Below are positions 28,912 to 39,272 of a stretch of DNA of 64,000 nt, piece by piece (the first letter of the stretch is position 1; the number at the start of each line of letters is the position of its first letter). The notes under the pieces are model-generated. The model was not told the origin of the DNA, made no database searches, and saw nothing but the letters and a program-made list of their open reading frames with translations. The stretch covers positions 1-64,000 of the forward strand of contig NZ_CANLBK010000002.1 of NCBI RefSeq assembly GCF_947488835.1, read 5' to 3'. A program made the position numbers and the translations under genes. Origin of the DNA: an uncultured Marinobacter sp. (GTDB lineage: Bacteria; Pseudomonadota; Gammaproteobacteria; Pseudomonadales; Oleiphilaceae).

Positions 28912-29743
28912 CACACTGCTGATCCGGAGCCGGGCGATACCGTCCGACCCTCCCCGGCGCCGGGGAGCAACAACCCTCGGTTCCGAGAAGGACCGGTTTG
29001 GAGTGTTGAAGGCAATTCTGGCAGCGGTGCCCTGGCTCCAGGCGGGCATGGGCATTGCGATTCTGCTTGTGGCGGGCCTTGTGCCTTGGGCAACAGGCAA
29101 GGTGCTGGGGGCCATGGACCAGCAAATTCTGGCCATTGATGTGAATGGTGATTTTGTCGGCGACAGCCGTGTTGCCATTGAGCGTCAGGCCGGCAACTGG
29201 ATTGGCAAGAGCTACTTTTCAACGGACCTTTCGGACATCAAGTCAGATCTTGAGAGGCGTCCCTGGGTTGAAACAGTAGCCGTGCGTCGGGTATGGCCGG
29301 ATCGACTGGAAATTAATATCCGGGAAAAGAGGCCGCTGGCTTACTGGACTGACGGCCGTCTGGTCAGCCGAACGGGTGAGCTGTTTATGCCGCCCAACCC
29401 GGAAGTTGCAGGAAGATTGCCGCAGCTTGCCGGCCCGGATGAGCGTGTGCGTGATGTGATCAACATGGCGCGCACCATGAGCGACAAACTGGTTGGGCAC
29501 GGCTTGGGATTCGCAGGGCTTTCACTTGAGCGGCGAGGCGCCTGGACACTTAGCCTCTCAAACGGAATCGAAGTGGTGCTCGGACGGGATCAGGTCGCGA
29601 AGCGCTTTGAGCGTTTTATCACAGTGTATGAAAACCGGCTGATATCACGGTCGGACGAAGTTAGCCGGGTGGATGCCCGCTACACGAACGGTGTGGCGGT
29701 TCAATGGAAGTTGGCGCAGGCCACTTCCGGCCCGAAAACATAG
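28904..29743 (+). CDS. ftsQ: Cell division protein FtsQ
   Basis: Bitopic divisome scaffold joining early and late division proteins. The 279-residue product has a basic cytoplasmic tail, one membrane helix (about 45-65), a POTRA domain (about 70-140, starting ILAIDVNGDF) and the FtsQ-type beta domain containing RRVWPDRLEINIREKRPLAYW. It overlaps ddlB by eight bases. Confidence 0.97.
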   Translation: MLDTLLIRSRAIPSDPPRRRGATTLGSEKDRFGVLKAILAAVPWLQAGMGIAILLVAGLVPWATGKVLGAMDQQILAIDVNGDFVGDSRVAIERQAGNWIGKSYFSTDLSDIKSDLERRPWVETVAVRRVWPDRLEINIREKRPLAYWTDGRLVSRTGELFMPPNPEVAGRLPQLAGPDERVRDVINMARTMSDKLVGHGLGFAGLSLERRGAWTLSLSNGIEVVLGRDQVAKRFERFITVYENRLISRSDEVSRVDARYTNGVAVQWKLAQATSGPKT

Positions 29744-29779
29744 AAACAGTAAATTCAGACCTACGGTTTGGTGGAACAC

Positions 29780-31015
29780 ATGTCATCGGTTGAAACGGAA
29801 AACATGATTGTCGGCCTCGATATCGGAACCTCTAAAGTGGTTGCGATCGTCGGCAAACGCAAGATGGACGGAACCATTGAGGTGGTGGGTATTGGTTCCC
29901 ACCCTTCCCGGGGTCTGAAGCGGGGGGTGGTGGTCAATATTGAAACCACGGTTCAGGCAATTCAGCGAGCGGTTGAGGAAGCCGAACTGATGGCCGGTTG
30001 CCGCATTCACTCTGTGTATGCAGGGATTGCAGGCAGTCATATCAAGAGCCTCAATTCCCACGGCATTGTCGCCATTCGCGATCGTGAGGTGACTCAGGCC
30101 GATATTGACCGGGTTATCGACGCTGCACAGGCCGTTGCGATTCCTGCCGATCAAAAAATCCTGCACATCTTGCCGCAGGAATTTGTGATCGATAATCAGG
30201 AAGGCATCAAAGAGCCAATGGGTATGTCCGGTGTGCGTTTGGAGGCGAAGGTGCACTTGGTTACCTGTGCCGTCAACGCAGCTCAGAACATTGAAAAGTG
30301 CATTCGCCGTTGTGGCCTTGAAGCCGACGACATCATTCTGGAGCAGTTGGCTTCGAGCCACGCCATTCTCACAGATGACGAAAAAGAACTGGGTGTCTGT
30401 GTTGTGGATATGGGTGGTGGCACCACGGATATCGCCGTGTTCACCGGCGGGGCCATCCGCCACACCGCGGTAATCCCCATTGCGGGGGATCAGGTTACCA
30501 ACGACATCGCCATGGCTCTGCGTACGCCCACGCAGAACGCAGAAGAAATCAAGATCAAATACGCCTGTGCTTTGACACAACTGGCTGGCGCTGACGAAAC
30601 CATCAAAGTGCCCAGCGTTGGCGACCGGGCACCGAGGGACCTTTCACGACAGGCCTTGGCAGAGGTGGTGGAGCCCCGTTACGAGGAGTTGTTTACCCTC
30701 GTGCAATCAGAGCTGCGCAGGTCAGGTTTTGAAGACATGATTCCGGCGGGAATCGTGATTACAGGCGGATCTTCAACCATGGAAGGTGTGGTCGAGCTTG
30801 CAGAAGAAATCTTCCATATGCCGGTACGTTTGGCGTGTCCGCACGCAGTGTCCGGCATGACAGAAGTTGTTAATAACCCCATCTACGCCACCGGCGTGGG
30901 GTTATTGATTCATGGTTTCCGGCAGATGGATCTTGGCCGGGCACCGGTGCTCAAGGGTGAAGACGCACCCTCGCTGTTTGAGCGCATGAAAGCCTGGTTT
31001 ACCGGTCATTTCTGA
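29780..31015 (+). CDS. ftsA: Cell division protein FtsA
   Basis: Actin-like protein that tethers FtsZ to the membrane. The 411-residue product has the ATPase-fold phosphate loops GLDIGTSKV and DMGGGTTDIAVF, and ends in an amphipathic membrane-targeting helix (LFERMKAWFTGHF). The ATG at 29780 fits the family N terminus; in-frame TTG/GTG codons at 29768 and 29771 would add three or four residues. Confidence 0.98.
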   Translation: MSSVETENMIVGLDIGTSKVVAIVGKRKMDGTIEVVGIGSHPSRGLKRGVVVNIETTVQAIQRAVEEAELMAGCRIHSVYAGIAGSHIKSLNSHGIVAIRDREVTQADIDRVIDAAQAVAIPADQKILHILPQEFVIDNQEGIKEPMGMSGVRLEAKVHLVTCAVNAAQNIEKCIRRCGLEADDIILEQLASSHAILTDDEKELGVCVVDMGGGTTDIAVFTGGAIRHTAVIPIAGDQVTNDIAMALRTPTQNAEEIKIKYACALTQLAGADETIKVPSVGDRAPRDLSRQALAEVVEPRYEELFTLVQSELRRSGFEDMIPAGIVITGGSSTMEGVVELAEEIFHMPVRLACPHAVSGMTEVVNNPIYATGVGLLIHGFRQMDLGRAPVLKGEDAPSLFERMKAWFTGHF

Positions 31016-31111
31016 CGGTTCCGGGCAAGCAGTAAACGAAGGTATCTCGAAAAAAACGATCTCGAATTAACAGCCTGGAACAAGGCTGAAAACAGCACGA
31101 AGGGGAAGGGT

Positions 31112-32269
31112 ATGTTTGAACTAGTCGATAATGTCCAACAAAACGCTGTCATTAAGGTAATCGGTGTGGGCGGCGGCGGCGGTAACGCCGTACGGCACAT
31201 GCTGAACAGTGACATTGAGGGTGTAGATTTTATCTGCGCCAACACCGATGCTCAGGCGTTGGCTGGAATGGATGCGCGCCAGATCATTCAGCTGGGCGGT
31301 AACATCACAAAGGGACTCGGAGCAGGGGCAAACCCGGAAATCGGGCGCCAGTCTGCCCTGGAAGATCGCGATCGTATCGCCGAGTCCATTAAAGGCGCGG
31401 ATATGGTGTTCATCACCGCTGGCATGGGTGGTGGTACTGGCACGGGTGCCGCCCCTGTTGTTGCAGAAGTTGCACGGGAAATGGGTATTCTGACCGTTGC
31501 CGTGGTAACCAAGCCGTTCAACTTTGAAGGCGGCAAGCGCATGAGCCTGGCCGAAGAAGGGCTCAGAGAACTGGAAGAATGCGTTGACTCGCTAATCACT
31601 ATTCCTAACGAAAAGCTGCTGGCGGTGCTGGGTAAGAAGACCAGCCTGCTGGATGCTTTCGCAGCTGCAAACGATGTTCTGCTTGGGGCGGTTCAGGGCA
31701 TTGCTGATCTGATTACCCGCAACGGCATGATCAACGTCGACTTTGCTGATGTTAAAACAGTTATGTCCGAAATGGGTATGGCAATGATGGGTACGGCGAC
31801 CGCCACCGGCGAGAACCGCGCGCGGGAAGCTGCCGAAGCCGCCATCCGCAGCCCGTTGCTGGAAGACGTCAACTTGCAGGGTGCCAAGGGCATTCTGGTC
31901 AACATTACTGCGGGTATGGACCTGAACCTCGGCGAATTCTCCGAGGTTGGCGACATTGTGCGTGAGTTTGCATCCGATACCGCTACCGTTGTTGTTGGTA
32001 CCGTAATCGACCCTGAGATGACTGACGAGCTTAAGGTAACTGTTGTTGCCACAGGCCTGGGTGGAGACCGTGAAAAGCCTACCAAAGTGGTGGATAACAC
32101 CCGCTCCCTGGACGGCAAAACAGATTATAAACAGCTGGATCGCCCTGCAATCCTGCGTCGCCGTGCAGTATCTCACGGTAATGTTGCGATTGATCAGAGC
32201 AAAGAAAGTGAGGAACAGGGTGTCGACTATCTCGATATTCCCGCATTCCTTCGCAGGCAGGCTGACTGA
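31112..32269 (+). CDS. ftsZ: Cell division GTPase FtsZ
   Basis: Tubulin homologue forming the Z ring. The 385-residue product has the GTP-binding [10 protein letters not shown] (106-115) and ends in the conserved tail [14 protein letters not shown] (372-385), which binds FtsA and ZipA. The preceding 96-base gap from ftsA is the largest in the cluster and may carry an extra ftsZ promoter, but I could not find a strong one there. Confidence 0.99.
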   Translation: MFELVDNVQQNAVIKVIGVGGGGGNAVRHMLNSDIEGVDFICANTDAQALAGMDARQIIQLGGNITKGLGAGANPEIGRQSALEDRDRIAESIKGADMVFITAGMGGGTGTGAAPVVAEVAREMGILTVAVVTKPFNFEGGKRMSLAEEGLRELEECVDSLITIPNEKLLAVLGKKTSLLDAFAAANDVLLGAVQGIADLITRNGMINVDFADVKTVMSEMGMAMMGTATATGENRAREAAEAAIRSPLLEDVNLQGAKGILVNITAGMDLNLGEFSEVGDIVREFASDTATVVVGTVIDPEMTDELKVTVVATGLGGDREKPTKVVDNTRSLDGKTDYKQLDRPAILRRRAVSHGNVAIDQSKESEEQGVDYLDIPAFLRRQAD

Positions 32270-32287
32270 TAATCTGTTGCAAATGAC

Positions 32288-32333
32288 ATCCGGTTGGGCG
32301 TGATTGTGGCAATTTATAATCACAAACCCGGAT
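32288..32333. repeat. Two-stage inverted repeat after ftsZ
   Basis: ATCCGG (32288-32293) pairs with CCGGAT (32328-32333). Inside it GTGATT (32300-32305) pairs with AATCAC (32318-32323). No T tract follows, so it would be a weak terminator or an mRNA-stabilising hairpin. Confidence 0.4.
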
Positions 32334-32441
32334 AACGAAACGCTGGCTGCTGCAGCTGTGCTGCTTAAAGTTTAGGCAATGTTGGGCCGCGCAAATAGCA
32401 ATCAGTCGTATTTTTTGGTATTCTGGGCGCACGATTTTGTT

Positions 32442-32447
32442 TAGAAT
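32442..32447 (+). promoter_or_regulatory. Possible -10 element for lpxC
   Basis: TAGAAT lies 29 bases before the lpxC ATG in the 207-base AT-rich gap after ftsZ. The -35 position holds TATTCT, a poor match, so this is a weak prediction. Confidence 0.35.
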
Positions 32448-32476
32448 ATCGCCAATTTTTACGGAATAACGAACCG

Positions 32477-33394
32477 ATGATCAGACAACGGACACTTAAA
32501 AACACGATCCGTGCTACCGGTGTCGGGCTGCACTCAGGTGAAAAGGTTTACCTGACCCTGAAGCCCGCACCGATAGATTCGGGAATCATTTTCCGCCGCA
32601 CCGATCTGGACCCAGTGGTCGAGATTCTGGCCTGCGCTGAAAATGTGGGTGAGACCATGCTGTCCACGACGCTGGTAAAAGACGGTGTCCGTGTGGCGAC
32701 AATTGAGCACTTGTTGTCAGCCATGGCTGGTCTCGGTATCGATAACTGCTATGTAGAACTGAGCGCTGCAGAAGTGCCGATTATGGACGGTTCTGCCGGT
32801 CCATTCGTGTTTCTGCTGCAGTCTGCCGGCATTGCCGAGCAGGAAGCGGCCAAGCGATTCATTCGCATCAAGCGGGAAGTCACGATTGAAGAAGGCGACA
32901 AGAAGGCTACCTTCCTGCCGTTTGAAGGCTTCAAAGTGAGCTTTGGCATCGACTTTGATCACCCTGTGTTCAAGGGCCGTGCCCAGACCGCGACCGTGGA
33001 TTTTTCAAGCACGTCTTTCGTGAAGGAAGTCAGCCGTGCACGAACTTTCGGGTTCATGCGCGATATTGAAAAGCTGCGAGCGATGAATCTGGCGCTGGGT
33101 GGCAGTGTAGATAACGCCATTGTGGTAGACGACTACAAAATCCTGAACGAAGACGGTCTTCGTTATGATGATGAATTCGTCAAGCACAAAGTACTGGACG
33201 CAATCGGAGATCTTTACCTGTTAGGCAATAGCCTGATTGGTGAATTCCGTGGCATCAAGTCTGGTCACGATCTGAATAATAAGCTGCTGCGCAAGCTCAG
33301 GGCGGAAGAAGATGCATGGGAAGTGGTGACCTTCGATAACGAAGAAACTGCCCCCATCTCCTATATGAAACCTGTGCTGGCGGTACCGGCATAA
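32477..33394 (+). CDS. lpxC: UDP-3-O-acyl-N-acetylglucosamine deacetylase
   Basis: Zinc enzyme for the first committed step of lipid A synthesis. The 305-residue product has zinc ligands His78 (in [13 protein letters not shown]), His237 and Asp241 (in [15 protein letters not shown]), one residue from the E. coli numbering. Its stop codon forms one arm of a small hairpin shared with the convergent dciA stop. Confidence 0.99.
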   Translation: MIRQRTLKNTIRATGVGLHSGEKVYLTLKPAPIDSGIIFRRTDLDPVVEILACAENVGETMLSTTLVKDGVRVATIEHLLSAMAGLGIDNCYVELSAAEVPIMDGSAGPFVFLLQSAGIAEQEAAKRFIRIKREVTIEEGDKKATFLPFEGFKVSFGIDFDHPVFKGRAQTATVDFSSTSFVKEVSRARTFGFMRDIEKLRAMNLALGGSVDNAIVVDDYKILNEDGLRYDDEFVKHKVLDAIGDLYLLGNSLIGEFRGIKSGHDLNNKLLRKLRAEEDAWEVVTFDNEETAPISYMKPVLAVPA

Positions 33395-33408
33395 GGCTGG
33401 ATGCCTTA
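33392..33408. repeat. Small hairpin made of two opposing stop codons
   Basis: TAAGGC (33392-33397) and GCCTTA (33403-33408) flank TGGAT. The lpxC stop TAA is the first arm's start, and the minus-strand dciA stop is in the second arm. With only an 11-base gap it is the sole candidate signal between these convergent genes. Confidence 0.45.
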
Positions 33409-33852
33409 ATCCCGGACGTGGCTTGCGAGTTTTTCGAGAACCTCGCGTAGTTTTTTATCCTTCGTGTGCCCGGCTTCCTCTGTGAGGAGCTGGGCATTTT
33501 CTTTACTGAGGACTAACTTTTTCGCTGGTGGTTTTTCTTTAAATCTTGGTGGTACTACTTTTACTTTGAGCTTCCATACAAATCGGAACAGCTCGTGCTC
33601 CCTCAACTTCTCCATGATTTCATGCTGACGGAAACGTATCTGGCTGGCCCTTCCGGCGTTATCGGCTGAAAGTGTTAGCTCGCCCTCGATACAGCACACA
33701 AAGCGAGTGCCTTGTGCCAACGCAGGCGGTAGTAGCGCGATTATTTCCTCTTCAGCCTGGCGGTGGGAATTGGCTTTTGCAACCAGTTCGCGCAGAGCCG
33801 GCGTCCGGCCCAGGTTGTCGAAGGTCATTTTTTGCTCACTTTTTCGTTTCAT
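33406..33852 (-). CDS. dciA: DciA-type helicase operator protein (DUF721)
   Basis: DciA is the widespread bacterial partner that loads the DnaB helicase where DnaC is absent. The 148-residue form contains a DUF721 core (about 10-95, TPALRELVAKANSHRQAEEEIIALLPPAL...CCIEGELTLSADNAGRASQIRFRQHEIMEKL) and a basic C-terminal extension. The lpxC-DUF721-M23-secA order is the same as in Pseudomonas. Start choice is uncertain: Met codons also occur at 33828 (140 residues) and 33903. It is convergent with lpxC and divergent from the M23 gene. Confidence 0.85.
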   Translation of the reverse strand: MKRKSEQKMTFDNLGRTPALRELVAKANSHRQAEEEIIALLPPALAQGTRFVCCIEGELTLSADNAGRASQIRFRQHEIMEKLREHELFRFVWKLKVKVVPPRFKEKPPAKKLVLSKENAQLLTEEAGHTKDKKLREVLEKLASHVRD

Positions 33853-34082
33853 AAGGCGTTTTCTTCTCGACGACCACGATAACGATTGGTTACACTTCGG
33901 CACGTTTTGTGCGTAGCGCCGGTGTTACTGTTGTTTTACCTTGTTGTAAATCAGTATGTCTACCGGGCGCTGCGATATATCAGTACGTAGTAGTTGCTAA
34001 GGATGGCAAACCCACACGGATTATTCCGGGCTGCAACACTACAGGAAACGGTTGCGGTTCATTGATGAAATCAGAAAACACT

Positions 34083-35018
34083 ATGAATATCATTCTTGTT
34101 GGCAAGAGTCACGGCAAGTCCCGTGTGCTGGCGCTGAATAGCACGGTTGTTATTGCCATGGCGCTTTTGGGCGCGGCATTGGTAGCAGCTGCAGGTTGGG
34201 TGGGATATAGCGTGGCGGTAGGCCAGGCTGAAGCCCGCGAACCGACGGACTCTGAGTTTGTTTCCCATTGGCAGGGCACGCTGGGAGAACAAAAAGCCGA
34301 GCTCGCCGGTTTGCAGCAGAATGTTCAGGATCAAGTGGATGCTCTGACACTGCGCCTTGGTGAGATTCAGGGTCGTCTGTTGCGCCTTGATGCCTTGGGT
34401 CAGCGTTTCGTGGAGTCCGGTCTGATTGCCAGTGATGAATTCGACTTTAATCAACCGGCAGCGGTTGGTGGCCCGGAAGATGCCCTTCCCGCAGATTCAT
34501 TCTCAGCGCCCGATTTGACCAGAATGATTGATGAACTGGAGCGCAAAATGCTTGATCGCGAGCAGCAGTTGCGCTTGCTGGATCAGGTATCCTCCCGTCA
34601 AAAGCTCGAGGATGAGTTGTATCTGGAAGGTCGTCCCATCACATGGGGTTGGTTGTCGTCACGCTATGGCTACCGCTCTGATCCGTTCACGGGTAAGCGT
34701 ACCTGGCACGCCGGAGTCGACCTTGCAGGGAAAGATGGCAGTGATATTATTTCTGTTGCTGGCGGTGTAGTTACCTATGCCTCCGAGCGTCATGGCTACG
34801 GAAATCTGGTTGAAGTTGATCATGGTGAGGGATTGGTTACCCGTTACGCCCATAGCAAGACAATCAAGGTGAAGGTGGGTGATGTGGTCCAGAAAGGACA
34901 GGTGCTCGCACTTATGGGAAGCACAGGACGTTCTACGGGTCCCCATGTGCACTTCGAGGTTATTCGCAACGGAAAATCCGAAAATCCTGAAACCTACATT
35001 AAGAGAGCCAGTCGCTAA
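34083..35018 (+). CDS. M23-family peptidase, membrane anchored
   Basis: LytM-type factor likely to cut peptidoglycan cross-links or regulate amidases in the periplasm. The 311-residue product has a membrane helix (about 18-40), a coiled-coil segment (about 60-110) and a C-terminal M23 domain. Metal-site motifs are WHAGVDLAG and HVHFEV, with the full HxxxD and HxH set, so it looks catalytically competent. ATG at 34065 would add six residues; neither start has a strong ribosome site. It sits between dciA and secA. Confidence 0.9.
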   Translation: MNIILVGKSHGKSRVLALNSTVVIAMALLGAALVAAAGWVGYSVAVGQAEAREPTDSEFVSHWQGTLGEQKAELAGLQQNVQDQVDALTLRLGEIQGRLLRLDALGQRFVESGLIASDEFDFNQPAAVGGPEDALPADSFSAPDLTRMIDELERKMLDREQQLRLLDQVSSRQKLEDELYLEGRPITWGWLSSRYGYRSDPFTGKRTWHAGVDLAGKDGSDIISVAGGVVTYASERHGYGNLVEVDHGEGLVTRYAHSKTIKVKVGDVVQKGQVLALMGSTGRSTGPHVHFEVIRNGKSENPETYIKRASR

Positions 35019-35097
35019 TAGCTCAGGTATCGCCTGACGTTCGCTAAGCCCCCCGCCAGCCTCATCAGGTTCTTTAACTCCCGGTATTTGGCACAGG

Positions 35098-35119
35098 ATA
35101 GCCGCATAACTTCGGCTAT
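35098..35119 (+). repeat. Hairpin between the M23 gene and secA
   Basis: ATAGCCG and CGGCTAT pair around an eight-base loop. There is no T tract, so terminator function is doubtful. It lies upstream of the predicted secA promoter. Confidence 0.4.
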
Positions 35120-35133
35120 GTGAGCCCTGCCTT

Positions 35134-35161
35134 TTGTACTCCCGCAAAATAAGGTTAGAAT
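35134..35161 (+). promoter_or_regulatory. Putative secA promoter
   Basis: TTGTAC (35134-35139) and TAGAAT (35156-35161) have a 16-base spacer. The start of transcription would be near 35168, about 30 bases before secA. No secM-like leader gene is visible between the M23 gene and secA. Confidence 0.5.
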
Positions 35162-35198
35162 GCCGGCTTCCTCCGTTTAATCAAAGAAGCAGTGGTCT

Positions 35199-37931
35199 AT
35201 GTTCTCAAAGTTTGCAACCAAGATGTTCGGCAGTAAAAATGCCAGAGAAATCAAGAGAATGCGCAAGCTGGCCTTGGGTGTTAATGAGCTTGAAGAGCAG
35301 TTTGGCAATCTTACGGACTCCGAGTTGCAGGGCAAGACTGCCGAGTTCCGTCGTCGGCTGGACGATGGAGAGAGCCTTGATGCATTGCTGCCTGAGGCTT
35401 TTGCCACCGTCCGCGAAGCCGGGCGCCGGGTTATGGGCATGCGCCACTACGATGTGCAGCTGATCGGTGGTATTACCCTGCATGAGGGTAGGATTGCCGA
35501 GATGAAGACCGGCGAGGGTAAAACCCTGGTCGCCACTGTTGCTGTTTATCTGAACGCCTTGCCTGGCAAAGGTGTGCACGTAGTAACCGTAAACGACTAT
35601 CTGGCTAGCCGTGATGCTGAATGGATGGGCAAGCTTTATCGCTTTCTTGGTTTGCAGGTGGGTGTGGTTGTCGCTGGCCAACCTCCAGAAGAGAAACGCG
35701 CCGCCTATCAGGCAGATATTACCTACGGTACCAACAACGAATTCGGCTTTGATTACCTCCGTGACAACATGGCCTTCAGCACCGACGATAAGGTGCAACG
35801 TGGCCTTTACTACGCGATTGTCGACGAAGTTGACTCCATCCTTATCGACGAAGCCCGCACGCCGCTGATCATCTCTGGCGCTGCGGAGGATAGCTCCAAA
35901 GCATACTTGGCTATCAACGAGCTGATCCCCAGCCTTGAGAAAGGGGAGCTCAGTGAGGAGGGCGAGTCCTCCGGCGACTTCACCATCGACGAAAAATCGC
36001 GTCAGGTTGAATTGACTGAAGTGGGCCATGAGCGGGTTGAAGAGCTTCTGCTGGGTCGTCAGCTGCTGGAAGAAGGTGAGAGCCTCTACTCTGCTGCCAA
36101 CCTGAGCTTGCTGCATCACGTGCACTCAGCGCTTCGTGCTCATCACCTGTTCCAGAAAGATGTGGATTACATTGTTCAGGGCGGTCAGGTTGTCATTGTT
36201 GACGAACATACAGGGCGCACAATGCCCGGTCGTCGCTGGAGCGAAGGGCTGCATCAAGCGATAGAAGCCAAAGAAGGCCTCAAAATTCAGGCTGAAAGCC
36301 AAACCCTGGCTTCAACAACCTTCCAGAACTATTTCCGGCTGTATGAAAAGCTTGGCGGCATGACGGGTACCGCGGATACCGAAGCGTTCGAATTTCGCCA
36401 GATTTACGGCCTTGACGTGGTGGTTATACCGCCCAACAAGCCGATCCAGAGAATTGATTACAACGATCTTGTCTATCTTACCCAGGATGAGAAGTTCCAC
36501 GCCATCATTGATGAAATCAAGGATGTTACAGCCGAGGGACGGCCGATTCTGGTGGGTACCGCTTCCATTGAAGCCTCTGAATTACTCGCAATGTTGCTGA
36601 AAAAGGCACGCATTGAGCACAAGATCCTTAACGCCAAGCAGCATGAGTCGGAAGCGCAGATTATCGCTCAGGCGGGGCGGCCCGGCGCTGTGACCATCGC
36701 CACCAACATGGCGGGACGGGGCACGGACATTGTACTGGGCGGTAACTGGGAGCATGAGGTTGCTGCCCTGGATAACCCCACTGAAGAGGAAGTTGCGCGC
36801 CTCAAGGCTGAGTGGACAGAGCGTCACAATCAGGTTCTGGATGCTGGTGGTCTGCACATTGTAGGTACCGAGCGCCATGAGTCCCGCCGGATCGACAACC
36901 AGTTGCGTGGCCGTGCCGGGCGTCAGGGCGACCCGGGTTCTTCCCGCTTCTTCCTGTCTCTGGAAGATAATCTGATGCGTATCTTTGCGCCGGATCGCGT
37001 AAAGAGCCTGATGCAGGCCATGGGAATGAAGAAAGGCGAGGCCATTGAGCATCGGATGGTGACCAACGCCATTGAAAAATCCCAGCGTAAGGTCGAAGGC
37101 CGTAACTTCGACATGCGTAAAACGCTGCTTGAGTACGACGACGTAGCGAACGATCAGCGTACGGTTATATACGACCAGCGCAATGAAGTGATGTCTTCAG
37201 AGGATGTCTCCGAGATGGTTGATACCATCCGTGAGGATGTTGTTGATACCTTGGTCAGCGAGCATATTCCACCCCAGAGCATGCCTGAACAGTGGGATGT
37301 GGCAGGCCTGGAAGCCCAGTTGCAGTCCGAAATGGCTGTTGATCTGCCAGTTCAGTCCTGGTTGGATGAGGATAAAAAGCTGTACGAAGACAATCTTCGT
37401 CAAAAAATCCTGGACGAAATAGTTGCAGCATACCGGGCGAAGGAAGAGGTTGCCGGCGCGGAGTCGATGCGCAGGTTTGAAAAGCAGGTGTTCCTGCAGG
37501 TTCTGGATACCTTGTGGAAAGAACACCTTTCCAACATGGACCACTTGCGTCGCGGTATCCATTTGCGTGGCTATGCGCAAAAGAACCCCAAGCAGGAATA
37601 CAAGCGCGAAGCGTTCAATCTGTTTGAAACCATGCTGGAAACCATGAAGCGTGATGTAACCCGTGTGCTGTGTCATGTTCGGGTTCAGAGCCGGGAAGAA
37701 ATGGAAGAGGTTGAGCGCCGCCGCAAGGAAGAGCTGGAACAAGAGCTTGCCCGAGCACGCCTGCGTCACGATGAAACCAGTGCGACAGCGCAAGGCGAAG
37801 GCGAGCGCAGAGATGAGGAACAGGGCGCGCCAGAAACTTTCGTGCGACAGGAGCGCAAAGTGGGCCGCAACGAGCCCTGCCCATGCGGATCCGGTAAAAA
37901 ATTCAAGCAGTGCTGTGGCAAGGTGAGTTGA
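35199..37931 (+). CDS. secA: Protein translocase ATPase SecA
   Basis: Motor that pushes preproteins through SecYEG. The 910-residue product has the Walker A MKTGEGKT (about 101-108), the DEVD Walker B, the preprotein crosslinking domain, a second RecA-like domain with NMAGRGTDI and [13 protein letters not shown], and a C-terminal zinc motif [13 protein letters not shown] (894-906) that binds SecB and phospholipid. Length is close to the E. coli protein (901). Confidence 0.99.
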   Translation: MFSKFATKMFGSKNAREIKRMRKLALGVNELEEQFGNLTDSELQGKTAEFRRRLDDGESLDALLPEAFATVREAGRRVMGMRHYDVQLIGGITLHEGRIAEMKTGEGKTLVATVAVYLNALPGKGVHVVTVNDYLASRDAEWMGKLYRFLGLQVGVVVAGQPPEEKRAAYQADITYGTNNEFGFDYLRDNMAFSTDDKVQRGLYYAIVDEVDSILIDEARTPLIISGAAEDSSKAYLAINELIPSLEKGELSEEGESSGDFTIDEKSRQVELTEVGHERVEELLLGRQLLEEGESLYSAANLSLLHHVHSALRAHHLFQKDVDYIVQGGQVVIVDEHTGRTMPGRRWSEGLHQAIEAKEGLKIQAESQTLASTTFQNYFRLYEKLGGMTGTADTEAFEFRQIYGLDVVVIPPNKPIQRIDYNDLVYLTQDEKFHAIIDEIKDVTAEGRPILVGTASIEASELLAMLLKKARIEHKILNAKQHESEAQIIAQAGRPGAVTIATNMAGRGTDIVLGGNWEHEVAALDNPTEEEVARLKAEWTERHNQVLDAGGLHIVGTERHESRRIDNQLRGRAGRQGDPGSSRFFLSLEDNLMRIFAPDRVKSLMQAMGMKKGEAIEHRMVTNAIEKSQRKVEGRNFDMRKTLLEYDDVANDQRTVIYDQRNEVMSSEDVSEMVDTIREDVVDTLVSEHIPPQSMPEQWDVAGLEAQLQSEMAVDLPVQSWLDEDKKLYEDNLRQKILDEIVAAYRAKEEVAGAESMRRFEKQVFLQVLDTLWKEHLSNMDHLRRGIHLRGYAQKNPKQEYKREAFNLFETMLETMKRDVTRVLCHVRVQSREEMEEVERRRKEELEQELARARLRHDETSATAQGEGERRDEEQGAPETFVRQERKVGRNEPCPCGSGKKFKQCCGKVS

Positions 37932-37964
37932 CCACCCTGTACTGACAGGAAATAAACTACGGAG

Positions 37965-38003
37965 CCCGCAATCGACCAGTTAACTGGCAGACTGCGGGTT
38001 TTT
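37965..38003 (+). terminator. Intrinsic terminator after secA
   Basis: CCCGCA (37965-37970) pairs with TGCGGG (37993-37998), with a further CCAG/CTGG inner stem, followed by a run of five T. Confidence 0.85.
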
Positions 38004-38052
38004 CGTTTTCAGACCTATTCATACAAGCAGCGTTATCATAAGGAGCGGCAGG

Positions 38053-39270
38053 ATGGCGGTTGGACCAGGAACCTTACCCGAGTTTTTCCCGGTAGCGGGC
38101 GTGAAGTTGGGCATTGCCAGCGCAGGCATTAAAAAGCCCGGGCGCAAAGACATAGTTGTGTTTGAACTGGCGCCTGGAAGCCGTGTTGCAGGCTTGTTTA
38201 CCCGCAACCAGTTCTGCGCTGCCCCAGTCACCTTGAGCCGCAAGCACCTGGCCGAGAAAGCGCCACGGTATCTTTTAGTCAACACAGGTAATGCCAATGC
38301 CGGTACAGGTGCCCGTGGCATGGACGATGCGCTTGCGTGTTGTCAGGCCCTGGCGGAGCAGGCCGGCGTGAGTGCTGCCGAAATACTGCCATATTCAACG
38401 GGTGTAATTGGCGAGCCCCTGCCGGTTCAGAAGATTGTAGGCGCGTTGCCAGAAGCCTTGGGTAGCACCGCGGATAATCGTTGGGCGGAAGCAGCAAGCG
38501 GCATAATGACCACGGACACACGGCCGAAGGGTGCATCGGTTCAGGTTGATCTGGGCGGTCACACGGTTTCTATTTCCGGCATTAGCAAGGGCGCAGGTAT
38601 GATCCGCCCTAATATGGCCACCATGCTGGGGTTTATCGCCACCGATGCGCGTATTGCGCAAGATGCGCTCCAGGCTTTGGCATCAGAACTGGGAGAGCAG
38701 TCCTTCAACCGGATCACCATTGATGGAGACACCTCCACCAACGACGCCTGTACCCTTATTGCCAGCGGTCAGTACTCCGGCCCGGAAATTACCCTCGACA
38801 GCCCGCATCTGCCGGCGCTTAAGGCCGCGTTGAAAGATATCTATATGGATCTCGCCCACGCCATTGTGCGTGATGGTGAAGGCGCTACCAAATTCATTAC
38901 CATTCACGTTAGTGGTGCGGCGGTCCAGCAGGAGGCGCTGGATGTAGCCTATACCGTAGCCCACTCTCCGTTGGTGAAGACTGCGCTGTTTGCATCAGAC
39001 CCCAACTGGGGGCGTATTCTGGCAGCGGTAGGCCGGGCCGGGGTGGTCGATCTGGACGTTAATGCGCTGGAAATCCATCTTGGAGACGTATGTCTTGTGA
39101 GAGATGGTGGGCGTGCCTCGGATTATTCCGAGGCGCGAGGGCAGGCGGTTATGGATCAGGAAGAGATTACTATCGCTATCGACCTTAAGCGGGGCGATAT
39201 AAGCGAAACCGTCTGGACCTGCGATTTCTCCCATGACTATGTCACCATCAACGCAGACTATCGCAGCTAA
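38053..39270 (+). CDS. argJ: Glutamate N-acetyltransferase / N-acetylglutamate synthase
   Basis: Recycles the acetyl group between N-acetylornithine and glutamate in arginine synthesis. Bifunctional members also use acetyl-CoA. The 405-residue product has the self-cleavage motif MATMLGFIATDA with Thr190 as the new N-terminal nucleophile of the beta chain. AGGAG lies seven bases before the ATG. Whether it is mono- or bifunctional cannot be told from motif alone. Confidence 0.98.
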   Translation: MAVGPGTLPEFFPVAGVKLGIASAGIKKPGRKDIVVFELAPGSRVAGLFTRNQFCAAPVTLSRKHLAEKAPRYLLVNTGNANAGTGARGMDDALACCQALAEQAGVSAAEILPYSTGVIGEPLPVQKIVGALPEALGSTADNRWAEAASGIMTTDTRPKGASVQVDLGGHTVSISGISKGAGMIRPNMATMLGFIATDARIAQDALQALASELGEQSFNRITIDGDTSTNDACTLIASGQYSGPEITLDSPHLPALKAALKDIYMDLAHAIVRDGEGATKFITIHVSGAAVQQEALDVAYTVAHSPLVKTALFASDPNWGRILAAVGRAGVVDLDVNALEIHLGDVCLVRDGGRASDYSEARGQAVMDQEEITIAIDLKRGDISETVWTCDFSHDYVTINADYRS

Positions 39271-39272
39271 GT

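Noticed and set aside
29783..30580. 265-codon open frame antisense to ftsA
   Set aside because: Shadow frame with His/Asn-rich composition typical of antisense reading; no ribosome site.
35205..36125. Long open frame antisense to secA
   Set aside because: It lies wholly inside secA on the other strand, with no family match. High-quality SecA motifs are on the plus strand.
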